A stretch of DNA of 11,115 bases, from positions 1 through 11,115 of the forward strand of contig NZ_CAJPQR010000052.1 of the NCBI RefSeq assembly GCF_905372745.1, in the 5' to 3' direction. The position numbers were made by a program, and so were the translations under genes. This document shows, piece by piece, positions 1-6,482 of this stretch (positions are counted from its first letter, which is position 1; each line of letters starts with the position of its first letter). The notes under the pieces were generated by a model. That model did not search any database, was not told where the DNA came from, and saw nothing but the letters and a program-made list of their open reading frames with translations. This DNA is from an uncultured Campylobacter sp. GTDB lineage: Bacteria; Campylobacterota; Campylobacteria; Campylobacterales; Campylobacteraceae.

Positions 1-10
1 GGGGGGGGGG
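1..10. repeat. homopolymeric G tract (at least 10 G) at the window edge
   Basis: The window opens with ten consecutive G residues, and the true length may be greater because the edge cuts it. Poly-G/C tracts of about 8 to 12 are the classic slipped-strand phase-variation sites in Campylobacter. Here the three forward frames terminate at three different places (11-13, 36-38, 91-93). A 7-bp inverted repeat, GGGTAAA-T-TTTACCC, starts inside the tract at position 8 and ends at 22. Confidence 0.7.
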
Positions 11-93
11 TAAATTTTACCCAAAAGCGCTCTTTTGACAAAGCCGATTTAAAAGCGGTAAATTTAAAAAAGCTCGGCAAAAAGGCCTTGTGA
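1..93 (+). CDS. possible 3' end of a plus-strand gene reading through a poly-G tract (partial)
   Basis: Frame 1 is open from the window edge through ten G residues and on to a TGA at 91-93. It gives three glycines followed by a lysine-rich, basic tail of about 27 residues ending KKLGKKAL. Frame 2 stops at TAA 11-13, directly after the G run, and frame 3 stops at TGA 36-38. The number of G residues would therefore decide which C-terminus is made. Nothing else of the gene is visible and I do not recognise the product. The stretch is short enough to be open by chance, so this is a weak call. It would converge with the minus-strand genes to its right. Confidence 0.25.
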   Translation, partial: GGGVNFTQKRSFDKADLKAVNLKKLGKKAL

Positions 94-147
94 ATTTACC
101 TAACGAAGCAGCAAGGCTCTAAAATCGGCGGTAAATTAAGACGATAA

Positions 148-238
148 AATTTAGCGAGTTTAAAAGCTTAAATTTATACCGCTAAAACGCGCGCTCCCGG
201 CCAAAGCTCATCCACTAAGACTTAAAACTCGCTAAATT
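148..238. repeat. 14-bp perfect inverted repeat with 63-bp spacer
   Basis: AATTTAGCGAGTTT at 148-161 is matched by its exact reverse complement AAACTCGCTAAATT at 225-238. It lies in the non-coding stretch (94-282) between the possible convergent gene end and the truncated reductase. The spacer has no recognisable gene. It could form a long-loop stem or mark the edges of a small deleted or inserted element. No U-rich tail follows either arm, so a simple terminator is unlikely. Confidence 0.6.
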
Positions 239-282
239 AGAGCGCAAATCAGGATTTAGCCTAGTTTTTGCTAAAACCTCGG

Positions 283-639
283 CTACCAGCGCTCTAAGCC
301 GCTAGCCCCAAATGTCGCCGATAAGCCCTCCTCACGCCCATCCGTATCGATCAGGCGGTAGCCTAACCCGATGGCCGTCTCTAGCGCGTTTTTATCTTTT
401 GAGCCGTCAAATTTATCTGCGCTAAGCCAGGTAATCGGCATCAAAATTCTATTATTTAGCGTGAGATATGGGGTCATCGCGGCAAGCCTCTCACCGAGAT
501 TTTTCGCGCCGCTTAGATCTACTCCGTCCGTCAAATTTGCCGCACTAGTCTTGCAAGTCTGCTCGGCAAACAAATTAACTCCCGTAGCAAGCCCCGCCGC
601 GCAGGTCGCAGCACCCTTTATGAACTCTCTTCTTTTCAT
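283..639 (-). CDS. truncated Tat-signal aldo/keto reductase (118 aa, probable gene remnant)
   Basis: The start is the ATG at 639-637, with GGAG eight bases upstream, rather than a longer upstream frame. The protein opens with a twin-arginine signal: RREFIKG at residues 3-9, then a short hydrophobic stretch to about residue 25, so export of a folded protein by Tat is expected. Residues 59-118 resemble the start of an aldo/keto reductase barrel: a TLNN-x-I-x-MP segment near 60-68 and GYRLIDTD at 93-100, containing the catalytic Asp (D98). The family motif after that Asp normally supplies the catalytic Tyr (AAxxYGNE). Here it reads DGREEG, so the Tyr is missing, and the frame ends at TAG after SGLERW. 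Family members are about 260-330 residues, so roughly two thirds of the barrel, including the catalytic Lys/His and cofactor site, is absent. I see no continuation in any minus frame of 1-282. It is probably a decayed gene that still carries an intact start. Confidence 0.6.
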   Translation of the reverse strand: MKRREFIKGAATCAAGLATGVNLFAEQTCKTSAANLTDGVDLSGAKNLGERLAAMTPYLTLNNRILMPITWLSADKFDGSKDKNALETAIGLGYRLIDTDGREEGLSATFGASGLERW

Positions 640-769
640 GTTCGCTCCGTTTTTTGATTTATCGGTTGCTGCGCCAAATTTACAAACCGTGCGCCGAGCA
701 AACCGTACCGCGCACAAATTTGTTTAAAATCACGGAAATTTAAATTTGAGTTGCGCCAAACGATGCCTG

Positions 770-801
770 AAAAGCCGCATTTAAATTTATCCAAATGCGG
801 C
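770..801 (-). terminator. intrinsic terminator of the YpfJ-type peptidase gene
   Basis: A perfect 9-bp stem, GCCGCATTT at 774-782 and AAATGCGGC at 793-801, has a 10-base loop. On the minus strand it is followed directly by TTTT (770-773). It begins 54 bases past the end of the metallopeptidase gene and separates that gene from the truncated reductase. Confidence 0.75.
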
Positions 802-854
802 CGAGTAGAAATTTCGCACTCGCCAAACGCAGCCAAAGAGCTAAAAAGTCAAAT

Positions 855-1724
855 TTATATCTCAAACGCGCACGAGCTTGGCTGTCCGCCTTCAAAACCC
901 TTTTTAAACCACGTCATACGCTGCTTTGACGAGCCGTGCGTGAACGAGTCCGGCGTCACGCGGCCTTGGTATTTTTTCTGTAGCGCATCGTCGCCTATCG
1001 CGCTCGCGGCGTTTAGCGCCTCCTCGATGTCGCCGTCTTCTAGCATCTTGTAGCGCCCCATGTAGTGCGCCCAGACGCCCGCATAGCAGTCGGCCTGCAG
1101 CTCGACCTTGACTTGCAGCGCGTTTTGCTCTATAGGGCTTTTGATGCGCGATTTTAGCTCGTTTACTTTACCGAGTGTTCCTAGTAAATTTTGCACGTGA
1201 TGCCCGACCTCGTGGGCGATCACATACGCCTGCGCAAAGTCGCCCGCGGCCTTGTATTTAGCCTCCAGCTCATCAAAAAAGCTAAGATCTAGATAGACTT
1301 TTTTATCCGCGGGGCAGTAAAAAGGCCCCATCTGCGAGCTAGCCGTGCCGCACGCGCTAGAAACGCCGTCTCTAAAAAGCACCAAGCTAGGCTCCTTGTA
1401 CTGCGCGCCACCCGCCTTAAACACCTTGCTCCACACGTCCTCGGTCTGCGCCAGCACGGCTGAAACAAAGGCGACCTTTTCCTTCTCCTGCGGGCTATCT
1501 AGCGCCGCCCTTTGAGTGCCCGCGCCGCCGCCCTCAAGTAGCGCGAGAGGGTTAAAGCCCATAAAATACGCGACCGCGCCGATAACTAGCACCACGCGGC
1601 CGATGTTTGAGCCCAGCAAAAATCTGATAATCGGTATGAGTGCACCCAGCGAGCCCATGCTGTTTACGCTGTTTTGCCTTCTATCCTCGACGTTGTCGCT
1701 TCGTCTGCTGTCTTGCCATTTCAT
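855..1724 (-). CDS. ypfJ: YpfJ/KPN_02809-family neutral zinc metallopeptidase, membrane-anchored
   Basis: A 289-residue protein of the usual length for this family. The N-terminus is charged (MKWQDSRRSDN) as in family members. One membrane segment spans about residues 43-63, followed by a Gly-rich linker at 65-69. The zinc site is visible as HEVGHH at 171-176, with a probable third ligand (E208) in ELQADCYAGVWAH at 208-220 and the family hallmark FTHGSS at 261-266. Cys125 and Cys137 flank SSQMGPFYCP and match family positions. The bulk is expected on the periplasmic side of the inner membrane. The family is named as a putative neutral zinc peptidase, and its physiological substrate is unknown to me. 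The start ATG (1724-1722) has only a weak AAAGAG ribosome site. The gene is followed by a strong terminator and appears to be transcribed alone. Confidence 0.9.
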   Translation of the reverse strand: MKWQDSRRSDNVEDRRQNSVNSMGSLGALIPIIRFLLGSNIGRVVLVIGAVAYFMGFNPLALLEGGGAGTQRAALDSPQEKEKVAFVSAVLAQTEDVWSKVFKAGGAQYKEPSLVLFRDGVSSACGTASSQMGPFYCPADKKVYLDLSFFDELEAKYKAAGDFAQAYVIAHEVGHHVQNLLGTLGKVNELKSRIKSPIEQNALQVKVELQADCYAGVWAHYMGRYKMLEDGDIEEALNAASAIGDDALQKKYQGRVTPDSFTHGSSKQRMTWFKKGFEGGQPSSCAFEI

Positions 1725-1923
1725 TTTTACTCTTTCATTTTAGATTTTGCGTTTAAATTTAGCCGCAGGTTTGCGCTATTTTTCTTGCCACTTGGAGCTA
1801 AATTTAGGGCGCATTTTAGCGACTATTTATAAATTTATCGCTTTAGCTCGCCGTTTCGCTCAAATTTGACGCGGTAAATTTGATGGTAAAAGTTGAGTTT
1901 AAACAAAGCAAAACGGCGCGGCA

Positions 1924-1947
1924 CAAAATAAGCTCGCACAGCCGAGC
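1924..1947 (-). terminator. candidate terminator downstream of the VanZ gene
   Basis: On the minus strand, GCTCG (1947-1943), a 6-base loop and CGAGC (1936-1932) are followed by TTATTTTG (1931-1924). The stem is only 5 bp, but it is GC-rich with a T-rich tail and sits 23 bases past the VanZ stop. It would separate VanZ from the metallopeptidase gene. Confidence 0.45.
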
Positions 1948-1951
1948 CGTC

Positions 1952-1971
1952 AAATTTGAAGTTTCAAATTT
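1952..1971. repeat. AAATTTGAA/TTCAAATTT palindrome at the VanZ stop codon
   Basis: AAATTTGAA at 1952-1960 and TTCAAATTT at 1963-1971 form 9-bp arms separated by only two bases. The palindrome overlaps the VanZ stop codon (1970-1972). The two-base spacer and AT-rich stem make it a poor terminator. It may simply be two copies of the AAATTTGA word that is abundant in this DNA. Confidence 0.6.
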
Positions 1972-2329
1972 AAAATCTAGCTCTAATCCGATCCAAAATT
2001 CGCTCAAAAATTCTCACCGCTAAGATCCCAAAAACTATACCGATGCCGTCTGCGACGATATCTAGCAGGCTGAAATAGCGGCCCGGCACAAACGACTGTA
2101 CTATTTCTATCTGGATACCGTAAGCTAGCAAAATAGCGACCTTTGCGCCCAAATTTAACCTAGAAAAGCCAAAGTGCAAAGTAGCGTAAAGCACGGCGAA
2201 AGCGATGAAATGATTTGCCTTGTCCCAGCTGTTTTCGATGAGTTTTATCTGTGCTGGCGTGAGGGCTAAATACTCTATCGCTATTAAAAATATAACGAAA
2301 AATGCGGTGGAAATTTTAGAAAGATTCAT
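1970..2329 (-). CDS. VanZ-family small integral membrane protein
   Basis: 119 residues, mostly membrane: segments near 8-24, 38-56, 62-80 and 90-107. The VanZ-like pattern is present: DKANHFIAFAVLY (36-48) with the conserved Asp/Lys/His, then E75, Q78 and PGRYFSLLD (82-90), with D94-G95 in the next helix. The name comes from the teicoplanin-resistance accessory protein, but most chromosomal members, including short single-domain ones like this, have no established role and resistance should not be inferred. It lies 65 bases past argS in the same direction, behind a hairpin that may end the argS transcript. The start ATG at 2329-2327 has no recognisable ribosome site upstream (CCCCTTAACATCC), which is unusual in this window and suggests low expression. 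Confidence 0.85.
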   Translation of the reverse strand: MNLSKISTAFFVIFLIAIEYLALTPAQIKLIENSWDKANHFIAFAVLYATLHFGFSRLNLGAKVAILLAYGIQIEIVQSFVPGRYFSLLDIVADGIGIVFGILAVRIFERILDRIRARF

Positions 2330-2349
2330 GGATGTTAAGGGGTTATTTT

Positions 2350-2376
2350 AAACAAGAAGCGCCGCTTAGCGCTTCT
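2350..2376 (-). terminator. candidate terminator after argS
   Basis: The minus strand has GAAGCGC (2375-2369), a 6-base loop and GCGCTTC (2362-2356), followed by TTGTTT (2355-2350). The 7-bp GC-rich stem is good and the T-run is interrupted by one G. It lies between argS and the VanZ gene and probably ends, or weakens, the long transcript coming from fliR-argS. Confidence 0.6.
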
Positions 2377-2394
2377 AAATTTACTAATTTTATT

Positions 2395-3981
2395 CTACAT
2401 CTTATCTTTTGCGGCGATACCCATCAGCCCTAGAGCCGTTTTTATCGAGAGCGCGACGACGGCGAAAAGCTTTAAAAGCTCGTCTTCGTTCTCGCTGCCT
2501 ACGACGCGATTTTCGTTGTAAAACTTATGAAAATTCGCTGCCAAGCTCTTTAGATAGTCGCAAATTTTATTCATCGAGCGCGTGTTAAAGCTATCGACTA
2601 AAATATCGTTTAGCGTAAGCGCCTCAAATAGCAGATTTTTGCCGTCTTCGTTCAAATTTGCAAATTTCACGCCCGCGACATCGGCGACGTTTTTGCCGGC
2701 TTTTGCAAAAATTTGATTGATCCTTGCGTGCGCGTAATTGATATAAAATATCGGGTTTGAGCTATCCTCGCGCTTTAGCTCGTCCACGTCAAACTCTAGG
2801 TGCGTGTCGCAGCGCTTACTAAGAAACATAAATCTAAGCGCCTCGCAGCCGATCTCCTCGACTACGTCGCTCATCAGCACGACGTTGCCCGCGCGCTTGC
2901 TCATCTTGTAGGCTTCGCCGTCTTTTAGCAGGCTCACCATCTGCGAAAGTATGATTTCAAGGCGATTTTCGTCGTATCCAAGCAGATGCAGCGCGGCCTT
3001 CATGCGCGCGATATAACCGTGGTGATCGGCGCCCCAGATGTTGATACAGCGATCAAATCCGCGCCTAAATTTATCGTCATGATAAACCACGTCGCCGGCC
3101 AGATAGGTGCCGCGGCCGTCTTCACGCACGATAACGCGGTCTTTTTCATCGCCCACTTCGCTTGATTTTAGCCAGATTTTACCCTCGCTCTCGTAGATGC
3201 CGTTCTCGCTTTTTAGGCGATCTAGCGTGAGAGGGAGCTTGTCATAGTAGCTCTTTTCGCTAGCCCAGTTCTCGATGAAAATTTGCGCGTCGGCCAAATT
3301 TTGCTTGATCAAAACAAGCACCTTATCCTTGCCAAACTCGGCTAGCTCGAGATTTCGACTCTCATCGTAAAATATCTCTTTGCCGAATTTTTCTAGCGCT
3401 TCTTTTGCGATAGGCTCGATGTAGTCGCCGCGGTAAAATTTCTCCGGATACGCCACGCTCTCGCCGAACAGATTTTCGCGCGCCCAAAGCGAAATGGACG
3501 TACCTAGAAGCTCGATTTGATTGCCTGCGTCGTTGATGTAGTATTCAGTCGCGATATTTTCGCCGATGTGAAGTCCAACGCGAGCTAACGTATCGCCGAA
3601 AACCGCGCCCCTAACGTGCCCGATGTGAAGCGGACCGGTCGGGTTTGCGCTGACGTATTCGAGCAAAATTTTCTCGCCGCTAGTTGCGCCGCCTTTTGCG
3701 AACTCGCTCGGATTTGCAAGGCTAGCCGAGGCGAATTTATCCAAAAATGCAGGCTTTAGTTTAAAATTTATATATCCGTTTAGCGCCGTAGCCTCAAAAA
3801 CTTCGCTATTTTCAAATTTAGACGCTAGCTCGGCGGCGATGGCTACTGGGGATTTTTTGAGCTGTTTTGCTAAGCTAAAAGTAGGCATCGCGTAGTGCGC
3901 CAAGCTCTTATCTTTTGGCTTTTCTAGCGCAAAGTCAAAGCTTGCGGCGCCTTTTATCTCGTTTATTACGCTTTTTTTCAA
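2395..3981 (-). CDS. argS: arginyl-tRNA synthetase (class I)
   Basis: 528 residues, the family's usual bacterial length for this genus. It charges tRNA-Arg with arginine using ATP in the cytoplasm. An N-terminal additional domain (about 1-100) precedes the Rossmann catalytic core, which carries the class I signature NPTGPLHIGH at 113-122 and the KMSK loop at 359-362 (AYKMSKRAGN). WGADHHGYIARMKAAL (316-331) is a conserved active-site stretch, and the C-terminal helical anticodon-binding domain ends SIKTALGLMGIAAK. It closely resembles the C. jejuni protein as I remember it. The start is TTG at 3981-3979, supported by AAGGA placed six bases upstream. No in-frame ATG gives as good a match to relatives, which begin M-K-(K)-S. 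Only 9 bases separate it from tatA, so the two are cotranscribed. Confidence 0.97.
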   Translation of the reverse strand: MKKSVINEIKGAASFDFALEKPKDKSLAHYAMPTFSLAKQLKKSPVAIAAELASKFENSEVFEATALNGYINFKLKPAFLDKFASASLANPSEFAKGGATSGEKILLEYVSANPTGPLHIGHVRGAVFGDTLARVGLHIGENIATEYYINDAGNQIELLGTSISLWARENLFGESVAYPEKFYRGDYIEPIAKEALEKFGKEIFYDESRNLELAEFGKDKVLVLIKQNLADAQIFIENWASEKSYYDKLPLTLDRLKSENGIYESEGKIWLKSSEVGDEKDRVIVREDGRGTYLAGDVVYHDDKFRRGFDRCINIWGADHHGYIARMKAALHLLGYDENRLEIILSQMVSLLKDGEAYKMSKRAGNVVLMSDVVEEIGCEALRFMFLSKRCDTHLEFDVDELKREDSSNPIFYINYAHARINQIFAKAGKNVADVAGVKFANLNEDGKNLLFEALTLNDILVDSFNTRSMNKICDYLKSLAANFHKFYNENRVVGSENEDELLKLFAVVALSIKTALGLMGIAAKDKM

Positions 3982-3990
3982 CGCCTTTCC

Positions 3991-4215
3991 TTACGCGTTT
4001 TTAGCCGTATCTTCGGTCTTTGCGGCAGTTGCGGTTTCTTCTTTTTTCTCTTCTACTTTTTCTACGTTCTCGGCTTTTTTATCGTCTTCCATTTCCGATT
4101 TGAAGCTCTTTATTCCCTTACCTAGGCCTTTTGCGAGCTCGGGGATCTTTTTCGCTCCAAAAAGCAAGACCACGATAAGTAAAATAATAAGCAATTGTTG
4201 GACGCTTGGACCCAT
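3991..4215 (-). CDS. tatA: Sec-independent protein translocase subunit TatA
   Basis: 74 residues. A short N-terminal segment (MGPSVQQ) leads into a single membrane helix at about 6-20, then the TatA hinge and amphipathic helix FGAKKIPELAKGLG (19-32), including the conserved Phe-Gly pair, and a charged Glu/Lys-rich tail. TatA oligomers form the passage for folded proteins carrying twin-arginine signals. TatB and TatC are not in the window. The start ATG has a strong AAGGAG site. It lies between gmk and argS, an arrangement I recall from C. jejuni. The truncated reductase at 283-639 has a Tat signal and would be a client, although its distance and decay make a functional link doubtful. Confidence 0.95.
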   Translation of the reverse strand: MGPSVQQLLIILLIVVLLFGAKKIPELAKGLGKGIKSFKSEMEDDKKAENVEKVEEKKEETATAAKTEDTAKNA

Positions 4216-4254
4216 TTTTTCTCCTTTGATTTTCGTGATATTATCATAAATTTA

Positions 4255-4863
4255 TCAATTATTCCAGTTTTTAATAATCTCTTCAACGTTTAAGCTTAAC
4301 GTCCTTAAGCGCATCGAGCGTAAAACCCCGCGCAAATTTTCGTAGCAGCTTTGCAAGTCGTCGTTTACTAAAAAATAATCGTACTCCAAAATATGCTCCA
4401 TCTCGCCGACCGCGTTTTCTAGGCGTTTTTGGATAGTTTGAGCGGAGTCCGTACCGCGGTTTGAGAGCCTAAAATTTAGCTCGCTTTTGTTCGCCGTAGT
4501 GATAAAAACGGAAGTGATTAGCCCGCCGAGCTTTGATTTTGCGATATTAAATCCTTGCACGTCGATATCAAAAATAGCTATTTTACCGGCATCTAACGCC
4601 CTTAAAACCGGCTTTAGCGAAGTGCCGTAGTAGTTATTATGCACGCATGCCCATTCTAAAAACTCGCCCTCGTCGATGCCCTTTTTAAACTCTTTTTCAT
4701 CCGTAAAATAGTAATTAACGCCGTGCGCTTCGCCCTGTCTAGGCGCTCTAGTCGTAGTCGAGATAGAAAAATATAAATCCTTTTCCTCTTTTAAAAGACG
4801 GCTTAGAAGCGTACTCTTACCGCTGCCGCTTGGACCTGAGACGATTAAAATTTGCCCTTTCAA
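4255..4863 (-). CDS. gmk: guanylate kinase
   Basis: 202 residues (E. coli Gmk is about 207). It phosphorylates GMP/dGMP to GDP/dGDP with ATP. The P-loop is GPSGSGKST at residues 10-18. The GMP-binding region follows with TTTRAPRQGE and the YYFTDEKEF segment, then FLEWA, NYYGTS and IFDIDVQG, and the lid-region Arg residues NRGTD. The start is TTG at 4863-4861, immediately after the TAG stop of the upstream acidic-protein gene. A GAGG eight bases upstream, inside that gene's last codons, supports this start and suggests translational coupling. The tatA start codon lies 39 bases past the gmk stop. Confidence 0.96.
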   Translation of the reverse strand: MKGQILIVSGPSGSGKSTLLSRLLKEEKDLYFSISTTTRAPRQGEAHGVNYYFTDEKEFKKGIDEGEFLEWACVHNNYYGTSLKPVLRALDAGKIAIFDIDVQGFNIAKSKLGGLITSVFITTANKSELNFRLSNRGTDSAQTIQKRLENAVGEMEHILEYDYFLVNDDLQSCYENLRGVLRSMRLRTLSLNVEEIIKNWNN

Positions 4864-6417
4864 CTACTTTTCCTCAAAGCTAATGCTGATTTTAATATTG
4901 AGGTTTTTTAGGGCTTCTCGTAGCTCGCCGTTTTGTAAGGAAGCTTCCAAATTTTTGGTTACCGCATCTGAAATTTGAGCCTTTATTTCGTCTATTTTTA
5001 CGCTTTTATCTTGCGGCTCCGCTACTTCGCTTACGTCATATCCGCTCTCGTTTAACGCTAAAGCCATATCTTTTTCGCTAATCTGTTCGATTTGGCTGTA
5101 TTTCTCTACATCAAATTCGACGGCACCGGCAGACTCGTTTTGAGCCTCTTTGTCTTCATTTGGTCCGGCTTGATCGCCAGACGTTAGCGCTTGCGCTTGT
5201 TCGTCCGCCGCAAAATCCTCGCCCGTAACCTCGTCATCTAGAATTTCTTGGGTTAAATTTTCATCATTTTTAGGCTCTTCGTTTTTTACGTCAAGCGCTT
5301 CGCCGTCCGTATCATCGACCAAAAAGTCCGCATCGTCTAAAATATCGTCTTTTATCTCTTGCTCTTTGTTTTCTTCAAATTTTATCTCATCGTCCGTAGC
5401 GGCGTCTTTTGGATACTCTTGCGCCGCTTCGTCGCTTATGGACATTTGCGACTCTTTATCGTCCTCTGACGCAAGCTCTACGCTTGGTTCCTTAGAGTTT
5501 TTAAAACCGGTATCGTTAGGCTTGGCGTCTAGTTCTACAAATCTCTCGTCCGCATCCTTGGCGTCTTTAGCCTCCGGCTCGCCGCTAGTAGCCTCAAATG
5601 CCTCTTCGTCCATGGCGTCTATCTCGTCGATTTGGTTCTTTATATCTTCTATGCTGTCGCCAAATGCCTCAAATTTAGCCTCTTGAGACTCGTTTTGCTC
5701 GGCTATCTCTTCTCCGGACTCGTCATCCAAATCAAGCCCGCTAAAATCCTCTTCTTTTACGGCTATTTCAAAATCATCGAGTTCACCTAGCGCTTCTTGC
5801 TCGTTTATATCTTCAAATTTATCGTTATCCGCCTCTGATTCGTCGAAATTTGGCTCATCCGCCTTGCTCTCAGGCTCTTGGCTCGCATCGTCCGTAGATT
5901 TAACCGTCTCGCCGGGCTCCTCAAAACCGGCTGCTTCGTCGCCGGATAAAACCGGATCGTCATCCAAAATACCATCTAAATCAAACTCGTCGGCATCGAT
6001 AGGAGCAGGCTCTTCTTTAAATATTTCATCGCCCAAATCATCCATAAACTCAAATCCCTTTACCGACACTTCATCGTCTTGAGCCTCGGCCTTAGCCTCG
6101 CTAGCGGCCTCTTTGCTCTTGTTGGCCAGATCTTCGACGATAGCGATAAATTCGGTAGGCAAAAACGGCTTTGGCAGTATCCTATCGGCACCTTCGAAAG
6201 TCGGGGCGTTTTTAGAAGAAAGATATAAAATTTTGTTTGCAAATTGTTTTAGGTTCGTATCCTTAGCGTCCGAGTCGCTATCTACGATAAGCACGTCGCA
6301 AAGACCGTCAAGCTCGCCGGCGTTGCCGATCTGAGCGTATTCAAGACCGATTTTATCAAGCGCTAACGTAGCAAGGCGCGATACGGCCGGATTTTCGTTT
6401 ATGATGACGATTTTCAC
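4864..6417 (-). CDS. receiver-like domain protein with long acidic disordered region, next to fliR
   Basis: I choose the GTG at 6417-6415, with AAAGGAGA six bases upstream, over the in-frame ATG at 6447; this gives 517 residues. Residues 1-97 look like a response-regulator receiver fold: KIVIINENPAV (2-12), VLIVDSD (42-48) with D46 in the phospho-acceptor position, S67-S68 at the switch position and LPKPF (81-85) with the conserved Lys-Pro. The usual acidic pair after strand 1 is reduced to Asn7-Glu8-Asn9, so Mg2+ binding and phosphorylation may be weak. Residues about 100-430 are extremely rich in Asp/Glu, low-complexity and probably unfolded. A C-terminal module (about 440-517) looks ordered again: SEKDMALALNESGYDVSEV and a helical stretch ending LNIKISISFEEK. 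C. jejuni has a gene annotated as a highly acidic protein at this place, between fliR and gmk. A role in flagellar biogenesis or scaffolding is inference only. Confidence 0.8.
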   Translation of the reverse strand: MKIVIINENPAVSRLATLALDKIGLEYAQIGNAGELDGLCDVLIVDSDSDAKDTNLKQFANKILYLSSKNAPTFEGADRILPKPFLPTEFIAIVEDLANKSKEAASEAKAEAQDDEVSVKGFEFMDDLGDEIFKEEPAPIDADEFDLDGILDDDPVLSGDEAAGFEEPGETVKSTDDASQEPESKADEPNFDESEADNDKFEDINEQEALGELDDFEIAVKEEDFSGLDLDDESGEEIAEQNESQEAKFEAFGDSIEDIKNQIDEIDAMDEEAFEATSGEPEAKDAKDADERFVELDAKPNDTGFKNSKEPSVELASEDDKESQMSISDEAAQEYPKDAATDDEIKFEENKEQEIKDDILDDADFLVDDTDGEALDVKNEEPKNDENLTQEILDDEVTGEDFAADEQAQALTSGDQAGPNEDKEAQNESAGAVEFDVEKYSQIEQISEKDMALALNESGYDVSEVAEPQDKSVKIDEIKAQISDAVTKNLEASLQNGELREALKNLNIKISISFEEK

Positions 6418-6482
6418 GAAGTCTCCTTTTATAAACCTAAAGAGCATATTTTAAGATATTTTCCATTACTTCAAGCTTAGTT

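Noticed and set aside
371..727. Plus-strand open frame of 118 codons opposite the truncated reductase
   Set aside because: It mirrors the minus-strand reductase, whose signal peptide and ribosome site are clear; the plus frame has no ribosome site or recognisable domain.
751..1053. Plus-strand open frame of 100 codons over the end of the metallopeptidase
   Set aside because: It overlaps the terminator and the conserved C-terminus (FTHGSS) of the metallopeptidase; there is no domain and no ribosome site.
4228..4250. TGATATTATCA palindrome between tatA and gmk as a promoter or operator
   Set aside because: AT-rich and only 11 bases inside a 39-base operon gap; the -10 likeness is poor.
5366..5686. 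Serine-rich plus-strand open frames inside the acidic-protein gene (also 5864-6082)
   Set aside because: They are the complement of Asp/Glu codons, which read as Ser/Leu-rich on the other strand; an artefact of low complexity.
6418..6447. Upstream ATG (6447) giving a longer N-terminus for the acidic protein
   Set aside because: The extra ten residues (MLFRFIKGDF) would translate through the strong AAAGGAGA ribosome site, and the receiver fold starts exactly at the GTG.
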